DNA of 64,000 bases from contig JASANC010002061.1 in the NCBI GenBank assembly GCA_030248135.1, positions 1 through 64,000 on the forward strand, read 5' to 3'. Shown one piece after another: positions 43,662-54,186 of this stretch (positions within the stretch are counted from its first letter, which is position 1; each line of letters starts with the position of its first letter). Both the position numbers and the translations under genes were made by a program. This stretch comes from Theristus sp. LFF4_11 (lineage: Eukaryota; Nematoda; Chromadorea; Monhysterida; Xyalidae). The notes under the pieces are model-generated. The model saw only the letters and a list, made by a program, of their open reading frames with translations. It made no database searches and was not told the DNA's origin.

Positions 43662-44794
43662 TCATTTGGCAGCAGTGTCACGATACAAACGACACAGCCC
43701 CATGGCAGATGCGAGCACGCCGTACGCGCCGACCTTCCACTGGGGCAGCGTCTGCGACCAGAGGACGCCCCGAGGCAGCGAGTTCACGGCGTTCATCAGG
43801 TCGCACGTGCTCATCACGATCGTGTACAGATGCTCGTGCTCGTCACGGGACACTCGCTTCAGGGAATCTCTGCGCAGGTTGAACAACAATGTGGCGCACA
43901 CGTAAACGTTTGGACCGATCGAGTCTTGCTCACACGACTAGTCAACAAAACAAGTGACGGCTAGGATGCCGACGTTGCACGGAAATCGCTAGCTGACGTC
44001 CACTTGTGCAGCTTCTTCCACCAATGAACCTCAAAATTATTTTTCTTCAAATAATCTGACAAATCGGACTCTCACTCACTCATCGTCATCACGGAGCTCG
44101 ATTCGCTTGGACACGCACTGCAGGTAATCACGCAACGCTCTGAAAGATTTACACACGATGCAATCATTGGCATAAAAAACAAAGGTTTCCGAAAAAAAGT
44201 GAATGTGTTTTGGGTTGGACGAACTTAGCAATGGTGCACACGAGTGCCATGGCCCAGATGGCCACACACGCTTGGAACCAACGCGTCGGCTGCACATTGA
44301 TCAGCTGCAAATCAGCAAGCCACGCAATGTGCTCAATCGGGTGGAACACCGTGTACAACAGAGTGACGGCTGTCTGCAATCGGTGCGATATGTGGTCCTG
44401 AAAAGACACACACCGTGAAGCCGCTGCAAACGTTCCCTGACTGCAAAACCAAGCTAGCATGGACAATCAGCGATGAGCGCAACAGATTTCTGATCAGATT
44501 TTGGTGCGTTTCGCGCAGGCAGCTGCCTGGAGCGCCGTGCAACGCAACCTGAACGGAGTGCTGCGGCGTGGCGAGCGCGCGCGAGGCAGCGAGCAGCATC
44601 GGCAGGTCGTTCAGTCTGCGTGCGACCATGCGTGCCGTGCTGAACTGTTTCGCGGCTGCGAGCAGCTTCGCGGCCAGCTTGCTGCGCGCGTCCAGACGCC
44701 CTGCGAGCAGCACCAGCGCGTAGTAGATCGTGCGCAGGGCCTTGTCGCGCCCGCCGTACGTCTGCAGCAGCGCCACCGCCCGCTGCACGTCCAT
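43662..44794 (-). CDS. PEX11G: PEX11-gamma-like peroxisomal membrane protein
   Basis: PEX11 proteins curve and elongate the peroxisomal membrane before fission. Four exons join in phase: 44794-44549, 44397-44225, 44139-44080, 43869-43662, giving about 228 residues, close to human PEX11G. The N-terminus MDVQRAVALLQTYGGRDKAL matches the family's opening amphipathic helix (YxGRDK). The second exon has YTVFHPIEHIAWLADLQLI, the PEX11G-type EHxAW motif, followed by a hydrophobic helix. The last exon has DLMNAVNSLPRGVLW, the signature PRG(V/I)LW, and a final hydrophobic stretch. The start is the ATG opening this conserved helix. The upstream neighbour on the same strand is eIF6, with its stop at 45589, about 800 bases away. 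Confidence 0.88.
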
Positions 44795-45588
44795 CGCCAC
44801 GCTCACACTCGTATCAACAGCAACACACCACACAGCGAAACGCCCTTCCAAGTGTTGCTCGAAAAACAGAAAATCAACATGAGAACACTGCACTGCGACT
44901 GCGCAGTCCACACGTAAATGGTAAACGTGTGCACAGCCCGTACGGCATCCATCATAAGATCTACACAGCCTGGCAAACTGTAAAACTGCTTTGCAGCAAT
45001 GCTACATGCACACAGTGCCAGCCAACTGTGGAGCGTGCTGGTGGCTGCAGTTTTGCAGCGACAACAACGTTAATACTGTGAAATCATTTCTGCACAAGAC
45101 TGCACGGTAAACGGAAAACCAGTGTGAGATAAAACACAACACAACAACAAGCCAAAAGTATTTAACGTCGTTTGGCTGGTGTTACATAACCTGTCAATCG
45201 TTGGCTGTGCTGAACTTGCCAGTTTTTTCTTAAAATTCGAATCAACAAACTTGAGAAATAGCTCCTGTTTTATTTACCTGTGTTGCACAGGACACACACA
45301 AGTCCCAAAAAACTTCTGACGAGCAAAGCTAATAATGGCGAAATGAACAACAAAACAAATGGAAATAAACAACAACACAACACGCACAGAAGTAACACGA
45401 AAACTGAAACAATTCAGGGAAAAACGAATGATAATCACCCGTTCGACGTTTCCACCTTGAAGCCTCCCGTTCGGCGTCCGGTTCAAGAAATTCTGAAAAG
45501 AGGTACGCCTGAGCAGAGTACAAAACAAAACTGGGACCCAAAACAACAAGCGTTAATTGTTTGATCAAAAGGAGAACTCGCGCAAATC
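44795..45588. other. Intergenic PEX11 / eIF6
   Basis: No exon seen. It should include the PEX11 promoter and the eIF6 3' UTR, both read on the minus strand. Confidence 0.45.
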
Positions 45589-48500
45589 TTACGAGTCAAT
45601 GAGCGACTGCCTGATTTGTCCGGCGACAATGTTTGGCTGGTGATCAGCGAGTTTGAATATTGCCTCGATCACTGCGATCTCAGTGCTCGTCGTGTCCAGG
45701 CCGCAGAACGCGCACCAGTCGTTCACGCACAGACCGGCGCCCACAACGTCGCTGCCTCGGTTGACGGTGCCCGCCTGCACAAACGAAACGTGCAAACATG
45801 CTGCGTTCTGGTGCAAACATCACTGAAATGCTGGCTGACTGCCTGCATCGAAATAGAAAACTTGTAGTTTTTAGTAACTCGTGATTAATACGCACTTTGG
45901 TAAACGATCGGCTACAAACAAGCAGTAAACTCGATTTTACTTTACTTACCACGATTGGAACTTGCAATAACGATGAAAGCTCTTTTTGATCTTCAACGGA
46001 TGTTTTCGGATGAACCTACGAAGAAAAATAATGTTGGAGGCAATCTGACAAACGCAATCACAAGAAATGTTCACAGACGCTTGCAAAAAAAACGAACTAG
46101 TGCTCCCTGATTCGAAATGGCTGAGTACGAGCCACTGAGCACGTTGTCTGCGATCGTTTGACGAAACACTTCGACACGCAGAACGTCCGTTAAAAACTCT
46201 TCGGTTTCCTGCAATTGATTCAGGTAAAGGTTGAAAAAATCAAAATGGGATATCAAAATTGAATATTGAGAAAAATTCAAACTAACAAACTTCGTTTACA
46301 TGAAGTTTTACATTTACATTCACATTTTCAATGTATGGTCGAAGTAACTGGAGACTTCAGAAACCGTGAAGCAGCACAATCTGTTGGTGTTTGTTCAGTC
46401 AGCAAGTATGAAAGGGCATATTCTGGGTTACTTTTCGAATGCTATTATCCCGGTGTCGTCGCGTGTGTGTGTGTTTGTGATCGTGCAGTGTAACATTACA
46501 GTGTGATAACAGAGTGGCCTGTCTTGTCTACCTTGTCCAGATCAGGATGCACCAAAGCCACGTGATCGTTGCATGCAATCACATTGCCCAACGCAGACAG
46601 TCTCTCTTCAACACGCTGAATGCGCACTGAGTCCGGCAGCGAGTTGCGCAGATGTTGCAACTCCTGGTCGGTGGTGCCGGTCGGAACGAGCAAGCCTAGA
46701 GATGTAAGGGTCAAAAAAAATTTTTTTTTAATTTTTTTTTTAAAAAAAAGTAAAAAAAATGAGCATTTTTTTATTTTTTTTATTAAAAATTTTTGAAATT
46801 TTTTCTTTAATGTGCCCTGAAAATGCCGTTTTTGGCATAATTTTTCGAAAGTTCAACAAAAATTTTCTTTGACTTTACCTTGTCACTTAGTCTTCAACGC
46901 TGCAGGTGGTATTCTGGATTGATTTATCGACTGTTTTCAGCCTTGGTGAGTGATGATCGACTCGCGCATTGAAGTACTTGAGCGTCGCAAAGGCTAGTTC
47001 AACAAATTCCGATGTCGCTAATAGGGATGGAGCCGGTTCCGGTCCGGATTCCGGATTCCGGATTCCGGCGCCTAAAATTGGATCCGGATCCGGTCCGGAT
47101 TCCGGCGCAATTTTGCCGGATCCGGCCGGATCCGGCCGGAATGGCCGAGACCCGCGAATTAACCAGTTGATTCCTCCGTTTCAGAGCTGTTCAATGGTTT
47201 GACAAATTTGTTTCGGTGCTTTATTGGTTTTGTTGTTGTGCATTTGACATGTGATCAGTGAGCGTTTCTTTAGTTTAGTGTTCTGTTCAATGGTAAATGG
47301 TTCACTGCTTTTGTCTTGAGTGGTAAACTTATGTGCAGCATCGTCCACTTTAAAAAACGTGGCTGCCAGCTTTTGGCCGACGTTGTTGATGAACAATAGC
47401 AGTTTTTTTGAAATCAGCCATCTTCGTTGGTCATATTCAGTTAGCTGTCAAACAGTTGCTTTTTTGTGAGCCCCAGAACACCAGCGATTTTAGCGACGTG
47501 TGTTACCGTGGGTGTGCGGGGGTGCCGTGATCCCTAAAACCCGATAAACCCCCCCCCCCCAACGACGAATCCACGAGACGACGAATCCATTTCAATGGTG
47601 TTGCCCGCCGCCGTTTGCGCACTGAAGCAGCGCATCGAACAAGTCGATGCGAGTGGCATTGGTACGACGAAAAAACGCTACTGACCAGCATCGACACACG
47701 CTTCCGTGCGCTTTTCCACAACGAATCCAACATCATGGCCACGTACGTTGATCCGCGATTCAAGAATACGCAGTCGTCTTCGAAAATGAAGGCGCGATTC
47801 GTTGTAAAACTCATTGCAAAGAAAATTTGAAACGACCGGAGACGACAAATGCGACGTATGAGTCGCGAAAACGACGATGACGAAAGTGAACGCGAGCCGA
47901 ACAAAAAAGAAATGGGAGGAGGCATCGAGTTTCACGCTGCGCGACCGCGCAACCCGTCAGGCGAATCAGTCTCGAAGACGAACTGCGCGGCGAAATGAAT
48001 ATGTACGAGTCGGATGATTTTATCGACGAACCGGACAAAAGTGATCTAATGCTAGACTTTTGGCGGCTGAACTCGTCTAAATACCCCAAACTATCGACAA
48101 TCGCGCGCAGATACCTGGCACCGCTACCAACAAGCGTGGCAAGCGAACGAATGTTCTCTGAAGCCAGGCAGGTCTATGTGTACAGCCGATCTCGTCTGTC
48201 AACTCAGAACGCCGAAAAGGTCATGTTTCTGAATGGAGTGTGCAGATTATTATCTTGAATGTGAATTTTGTCAATTGTTGTTGTTGTAATTTTTGGTTGG
48301 TTCACGTGCTGTGTCTTGCTGACTTTGTTTCTGTGTCTGTGCTGTTTTATGCTGAAAATGTGATGAAGAAACGACGAAATGTGCGTTGGTGTTTTTTTAG
48401 ACATAAAAAGGCCATTCCGGTCCGGATTCCGGTAATTTTTGCCGGATCCGGCCCGGCCGGAATGGGCTTTTGCCGGATCCGGCCCGGATTCCGGCAAATT

Positions 48501-49516
48501 TGCCGGATCCATCCCTAGTCGCTAAGGTGAGATAGAAGCAGAGAACTCACATTTACGCATCGTTTTTCAGGATCTCGAAAGGTGGAAATTGCACTGTCTG
48601 CCACTGCAAGCGTAACTTCGTTGGTTGCTCGTTGCTGTTTCGCCTCGTGTCGTCAGCATGATCACACCGGTTTGTTGTGGAACTTGTTTCCATGTTATTT
48701 GAGGTGAATTGAGAGGCAAAACACGAGACGTGATGTCGTCGGTGGGAAAATGGGGTCGCCGAAACCAAGTCTGAAATTTTCACCCTCCTCCCATATGAGT
48801 GGGGGTCATATGGTAAGTCGGTGGCTCCTCAGATGGTGATATTCGGACTCCCTGAAAAATTCTGAACAACTTTCATTAAAAAAAATTTAAAAAAATTTTT
48901 TTTTTTAAGAAAAAAAATAGAATTTTTTTTTCTTGACATCTCTAAGCAAGCCGTGACGATTGCCTGCAAACACGTTGTTGGTCTGCTTTGCTTGTAATTA
49001 TAGATGATCGAAAACATTTGAAAAAACTGGATATTGAATTTTGAAGACGTTTAGAACAGCAAAGCAGTTTTGGTTGAAAGGCAAAGCGAAGCATACCAAC
49101 AGTGAGTCGTCCCACAATTCTGCACTCGTTTATGGAGGCGTGCACCACAGGCACCACGTCCATCAGTTCACCTTCGAATACGCTGCAAATCATGACAAAA
49201 CACAGTTTAGTGCTAGATGCACTGCAGTCAGTTGATCGGCGCGTTTGATCAGCCAGTTGTGATTGGCGAAAAGTGAAGAGCAGCCAACCAGCCAGGCAGA
49301 AAGCTGCGATTCTTCAGTTGCGATGCTGTTTTGTTTTCAATAAACTGACTAGAAAGATTTCTGGATGACCGAACATTCAGCACTCGTTCTACCTGTAAGA
49401 CAGCGTCACCTGTAGAAGTTCTCGGATGCTCCAATTCCGACGAGACAGTAAGTGTTGGTCAACTTTGCAAACACGCCGACATCATTGCTGTTCTCGAATT
49501 GCGCACGAACGGCCAT
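45589..49516 (-). CDS. EIF6: eIF6, ribosome anti-association factor, with a transposon in coding exon 3
   Basis: eIF6 binds the 60S subunit in nucleolus and cytoplasm and blocks premature joining to 40S. Exons: 49516-49410, 49182-49097, exon 3 split as 48963-48945 and 46688-46532, then 46208-46098, 46015-45950, 45774-45589. The protein begins [20 protein letters not shown] and carries [85 protein letters not shown] and [12 protein letters not shown], colinear with animal eIF6. Exon 3 is interrupted by element B1 (46697-48944) with agcaagcc duplicated. Without B1 and one duplicate, exon 3 is 176 nt and the frame runs unbroken to about 243 residues (human 245). No other lesion is seen. Read through B1, the frame is lost at once. 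Either a null allele or an unusual splice. Confidence 0.93.
47022..48517 (+). mobile_element. hAT element, copy A2, nested in B1
   Basis: TAGGGATGGA to TCCATCCCTA with gtcgctaa duplicated at 47014-47021 and 48518-48525. It is nearly identical to A1 through both CCGG-rich ends. The transposase-like frame is broken by several small indels (for example near 47690-47900). The uninterrupted target sequence is seen in B2 at about 59136-59146. Confidence 0.95.
47595..48258 (+). pseudogene. Frameshifted hAT transposase fragment
   Basis: It corresponds to the 266-codon frame of A1 but is split over at least two frames. The dimerisation region is still readable at 47995-48258 ([20 protein letters not shown], then [16 protein letters not shown]), with a changed end after FLNG. 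It cannot make the A1 protein. Confidence 0.8.
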
Positions 49517-50124
49517 ACTGCGATCGGCGATCACTGAGGGCGGTGTGCTCACGTTTCACCCAACCACGAAGACAAGATCACAAAGGGCTCTGGTACACAC
49601 TGGCCTGACTTTGCAAGCTGGCAAAGTTCAAAATGAGCCACGAAACGACCACTAAAATTTGGAAGATAAATCAATGGACGTGAGTTTTAAAATCACTTGC
49701 ACACACAGAGCAAAAATCAAATTGGTTTGAATGCATTGTTCGCTGTCATTTATTGCACCACCACATGTTACCACGTGCACGCTAAACACAAGTATGAGAG
49801 TGGAAAACTGACATCATAAAGCACCAGGCTCACGTCATTTCTCTGCAACAAACGTTTCACAGTTTTGTTCAAACAATGCAAAGCAACGTACACGTACTGG
49901 TTCAAAAGAACAAGACTCAATAGCAGACCAATAGTTAAAAAAACAAGTAATAAATCAAAAATACCCAAACAAGGATGGACATGAAGGAAAAGCATTCGGA
50001 TCGAGTTTTTGGCTTTACAAAAAAGATGAAATGTTGACATTATGGAACGGAAAAATCAGAAATACTGACACCATTAAAAACGGATTGCAGCAAAGTACAA
50101 AATGCATTGTTTTCTTGGCCATGG
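49517..50124. other. Intergenic eIF6 / borealin
   Basis: It holds the eIF6 promoter region and the borealin 3' end. No exon seen. Confidence 0.4.
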
Positions 50125-53100
50125 CTACTTGTGACGTTGCTTTTTGTGCTCAATGATTCTGTTGAGTTTGCTCTGCAGTTGCGTCAACAGACCCAGTTGT
50201 TCGTCATCAATGTTTGCCAAATCGGCCCGGCCCGATGGTGACGTACCGATGCGAAGCACCTGCAACATCAAACGTCCACAATTCAATGACCACTGAAAAG
50301 ATGTCAAACGAACAAAACTAGCAAACATCATCTTTTTCTGATTCCGCGACTGAGCACACGCATGGATAAGAAATCAGTTTCATGACGGGGCGATTCAAAA
50401 TTGATAAAAAAATGTGCGACCTCGCTGTTGGCTGTCTGCAGCATGACCGCAGCACTCGCAGGCGCAGGCATTGTGCTTGCTGTTTTCTTGAGCGTACTCA
50501 ACACTGGACTGCCTTTGGTAGAGTATAGCACCTCGGCAACACGTGGCTGCCGCAGAGACTGCAGTGGCGTGTGACTGAAAAAAAACTATATGGAACTGGA
50601 AAAATTTACGATACCAAAAAATGCATCGAAAACAACCCGGACCAACCCAATGGGCACTTTGGGCGTGATGATGCCGCGGGCTGCATTCGGGGGAAAGACA
50701 CGAACCGCCGGTGTTTTCATGCGCGAGTTGGTTTTTGGCCTGAAACCCCTTTTCAGTTTCTTTCAACATTTTTGTGACAAAACAATCGAAACAAACAACG
50801 CCAGCTGGTGCACCAACAGCAGTTCTTTGCCAGTGGTTTGCTTTGGTTGCGTCTTGCGTTGCGCAGTGGCCGTTGGCTTTGACGGCGGTGCCTGCGGACT
50901 GTCCGGAATTGAAAACACGGACTCATCGTGACTCTGTTTTCGTTTGGCCGATGTCGATGGGGCGGCTTGAGCTTGTTGCTGACGCTGCCCGTCCGCCGGT
51001 GCTTCGTTTGGTGGCACATTTTCGGTTGCACCGTCATCTAAATGAGCTGAGCGTGTTTTATCTGGAAAGCAATATGAAGCATATCAGAGGTGTGCACGCC
51101 AGACAATTCTAGCCTGTCCCGGGTCGGGTGGCTGCGCGACGGCTCGTGTACTATTCCGGCCCGCGAAATTCCGGCCCGTAGAATTCCGGCCCGCTCATTC
51201 CGGCCCGAAGAATTCCGGCCCGAAGAATTCCGGCCCGGAGAATTCCGGCCCGGAGAATTTTCGCCAGTAAGAACAATATTAAACCACACGAAGTGATTTT
51301 TGGTAAATAAATTTAATGTGATTTTTTATTTTTGTTTAGAACTTGCTTGCAGTGACTTGTTGTAGGTTCCTAATCCTAAGCCAAGCCTTTTTGATAAAGT
51401 AAAAGGGTCACAAATCCTGTTCATGATAAAAAAATTTAGTTGTAGTTTCTTTTTTCCAAAAGGTTTCACTTTCCAAAAAAGCAAACAGGACGAACATCAT
51501 TGAAAATACACTGTAATATGTGAACATCGATATTTTTATTTTATTATTTCATTACCAAAATCACTTCGTGTGGTTTAATATTGTTCGTGCTGGCGAAAAT
51601 TCTCCGGGCCGGAATTCTCCGGGCCGGAATTCTTCGGGCCGGAATTCTTCGGGCCGGAATGAGCGGGCCGGAATTCTTCAGGCCGGAATTAGCGGGCCGG
51701 AATTGTACCCCCCCCCCTGCGCGACGTCGACCCCACCCCAATTTTTTGTCGCAAACTTAGTGTCACACAAACTGACCTCTCAAAAACACGGCTATGTGCT
51801 GTGTGCTTGCATGTGTAAATTTTTGATGTATGTATGAGGGTAAAAAATTTTTTGTGTCAAGTCAATTGACACAAATGATCAAAAAATTTTGCGTCAGCCC
51901 AAATTTTCTGCGTCAGCATGACTACATCGAACAACAAATAATTCGGTGTTCGTGCAACGTTGTTCAACACCTGGAGTCAAATAACAAAAGCAATTTTGGA
52001 ACTTCACATCACAACCACTGCTGCTCAAAAACAAAACTTTTCTCTGCTCAGGCACCTTCTCACTTTTGTTTTAATCGTGCGTGGTGCGTGACAACAAATT
52101 TTCTTGTTTGATAAAAGCCGAGTAGACAGCCGTCCAGACAAACAACAACAAAACTGCTTGAAATTAACACAGTGAAAATTTGTGTTTCTTGTCCAAAGGG
52201 GGACTGTCGACACCCAATTGTTGATTTCCATCATGAAAATAAGATTTCTGAAGATGACAAAAGTTTTAATTTTGAAAGCGCTGAAAATGAAAAAAAATGG
52301 AAGTTTGTTCTATATTTCGTTCGGAAGGCGACTTTGACTCTCAATTTAAATAAAAATGGTAACTTGCAACGCCTTCGCGAAGCGAAGAAAATTTTCAAAA
52401 AATAGGCTCTGAGAATGTATTTTATCTTACGATTTTTGGATGTCATCCGAAATATTTAGGTGTTTATAACACCCATTCAGGTGTAAAAAACACAGTTGTT
52501 TAGCAAAGGAGCGAACAAAAAGCTTTCGTAAAGGGCTAGTTGGACCAAGTGCTTGTTGATACGGTCAAAACAACAAGAATATTGTAACATTCAATCGAAC
52601 CGTTCTCAACAAAGCACTGAAAACTGAATGAACGATGAACTCATGACTATCCATGCTCATGCAATAGCCATTATAAAACGAATCATAAGATGGCCATGGC
52701 CTGCGCCGGAGGCGCAGAAAAATTTTCGATCTGAGCACAAAATTTCTTGAAAAACAGTCCTTTGAATTCCTCGAAAATAGAAAGAATCAAAAAAAGCTGA
52801 CGCAAACAACCGATTTTTTGTGTCATCCTAAATTATTTTGCGTCATTGGCGCAAGATGTCGCGTCAAAAAACCCTGGTTACCTGTACCACTGGTATTTGC
52901 AGAATAAAATGTGCTTACCATCTACATGCGCAGCGCGATTTCAAATACAAATACGTTACAACCTACAAAAGTAACCACAGCAATACACGCACTTTTGAAG
53001 ATCTGCTTCAGTCAGTCAACTGAAATAATCGAATTTAATTTCGAAGTAATTTTATTGCATTTGTGAATATTTTGTCTCTTCCAACCGAGGCGCTGCGCGA

Positions 53101-53668
53101 CGTAGCCCCTCAGGCCCTGCGCGACGCGCGACGCTAGCCTGTCCCGGGACACCCTAGGAACACCCTATGCACATCTCTGAAGCATATGGTTTCTTAACAA
53201 AACAAACGCAAACACCTTCCGTTGTTGCACCAAGGAACTCCATCCAATTCTGTTTTCGTATTGCCTGGAAAATATTGCAGGATAAGGCCGATGTACTGGG
53301 GCGGCAATCAAGCGCTACAATAGTAAAAATCGGTTGACTCGGTTGTCTCATCATAAATGTGAACCAACCGACGGTAAATTGACGACGGCCAAGCGGAACT
53401 CTTGCGTGATTGCTTTGATCGTGTCGTCGGCCGCTTGCTCCAGTCGGTTGCGATGTTGCTCAACTGAACACAAGCGCCAAAATGCGACAAAACAAGACAA
53501 CACAACTCCCAAACCATGCGGACCAAAATGAAATTCACAAATTAGCAAACGTTGAGTGTCGAAGTCCTCCAGATACGTTTGCAGTCGTTCGCGGGTTCTC
53601 TTCCTCTCCAACTCCACGCCAGCCATTGATGACGGTCTTGACGTTTTCTTTTTCCGCGGTGGTGCCAT
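50125..53668 (-). CDS. CDCA8: Borealin, chromosome passenger complex subunit
   Basis: Borealin joins INCENP and survivin to target Aurora B to centromeres. Seven exons join in phase: 53668-53551, 53463-53369, 53264-53231, 51037-50800, 50739-50647, 50574-50421, 50259-50125, giving about 288 residues (human 280). The basic N-terminus MAPPRKKKTSRPSS leads into a coiled coil (RERLQTYLEDFD, then LEQAADDTIKAITQEFRLAVVNLP), the INCENP/survivin-binding helix. AIRKQNWMEFL matches the borealin 'ALREMNWLDYF' segment. A Pro/Ser/Gln-rich middle is followed by SRMKTPAVRVFPPNAARG, EVLYSTKGSPVL and a C-terminal dimerisation helix DDEQLGLLTQLQSKLNRI. The 34-nt third exon is very short but conserved. The intron 51038-53230 contains a foldback element. 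Identification rests on order and motifs; individual similarity is modest, as usual for borealin. Confidence 0.82.
51151..51705. mobile_element. TA-flanked foldback element with GAATTCCGGCCCG arrays
   Basis: The ends CTATTCCGGCCCGC and GCGGGCCGGAATTG are inverted repeats flanked by TA. Each end carries several tandem units of roughly 12-15 bases built on AATTCCGGCCCGRAG (51151-51260 and, inverted, 51592-51700). Inner arms continue the match (AATATTAAACCACACGAAGTG at 51273-51293 against 51562-51582). No coding sequence. It is placed in the borealin intron. Confidence 0.75.
51740..53230. other. Remainder of borealin intron
   Basis: Repeat-like sequence without exons. A TGCGCGACG/AGCCTGTCCCGGG motif group at 53095-53145 also occurs at 51106-51145, hinting at one larger decayed element spanning most of the intron. 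Confidence 0.4.
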
Positions 53669-53869
53669 GATGCAGATTCTGAGTTGGAAATTTTATGCCA
53701 AATGTTGAAACGGCGCTCTGGTAAAACGCGTTTCCCATAAGTTCACGGTAACGGCGCGGTTCAAAACCGTCATTGAAAACCCAAGTATGGGTTTCAAAAG
53801 CCACGGGTGGGTACCGTGTTTAAACGGTAACAGTTAGTACCCTTGGTTTGTCTGTTCCAACACTTCAAC

Positions 53870-54106
53870 ACAATGAAGGTTTTATTCCTAAGAACACTTA
53901 TTTACACAACAATGTCACGATTTCGTTTTTTTCAAACACTGTTGATTCAACGAAACGTAAAGAAGCCAACATTATCTGGTAAAACTGTCAATGAAGCACA
54001 ACGTAAAATGCTGGCGAACGTCAATTCCAACCCCAAAAATAAGAAGAAGACACAAAAAAGCAAGGCACACGGCGACAGACCAAAAATGAAGACAATCACA
54101 AATTAG
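53870..54106 (+). CDS. Hypothetical small basic protein
   Basis: Not recognised. A single frame of about 78 codons from the ATG at 53870, or 64 from an inner ATG. The N-terminus (FLRTLIYTTMSRFRFFQ) is hydrophobic with Arg and no acidic residues, like a mitochondrial presequence. The rest is Lys/Asn-rich (VNEAQRKMLANVNSNPKNKK). It is divergent from borealin, whose start lies 200 bases away, so a shared promoter is possible. It may be fortuitous. Confidence 0.35.
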   Translation, partial: TMKVLFLRTLIYTTMSRFRFFQTLLIQRNVKKPTLSGKTVNEAQRKMLANVNSNPKNKKKTQKSKAHGDRPKMKTITN

Positions 54107-54186
54107 ACCGAACGCACAAACAAGAGGAATGTGAAAATAAAAATAAGGCATGGGTGACTGGTTCAATTAAAATAAATATAAACTGG

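Larger units (their letters stand above)
46697..48944 (-). mobile_element. Non-autonomous hAT family B, copy B1, inside eIF6 coding exon 3
   Basis: The ends are TAGAGATGTA on the left and ACATCTCTA on the right. The octamer agcaagcc is duplicated at 46689-46696 and 48945-48952; this octamer is coding sequence of eIF6. The element's own sequence is about 744 bp, enlarged by the nested hAT copy A2 at 47022-48517. Copy B2 at 58710-59463 is nearly identical and opposite in orientation. Both carry the same 76-codon frame (48553-48783 minus; 58879-59109 plus) with a single residue change seen, so B1 is probably young. Confidence 0.95.

Noticed and set aside
44501..44917. 138-codon plus-strand frame
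   Set aside because: It is an antisense shadow of PEX11 exon 1, whose GC-rich codons keep the other strand open.
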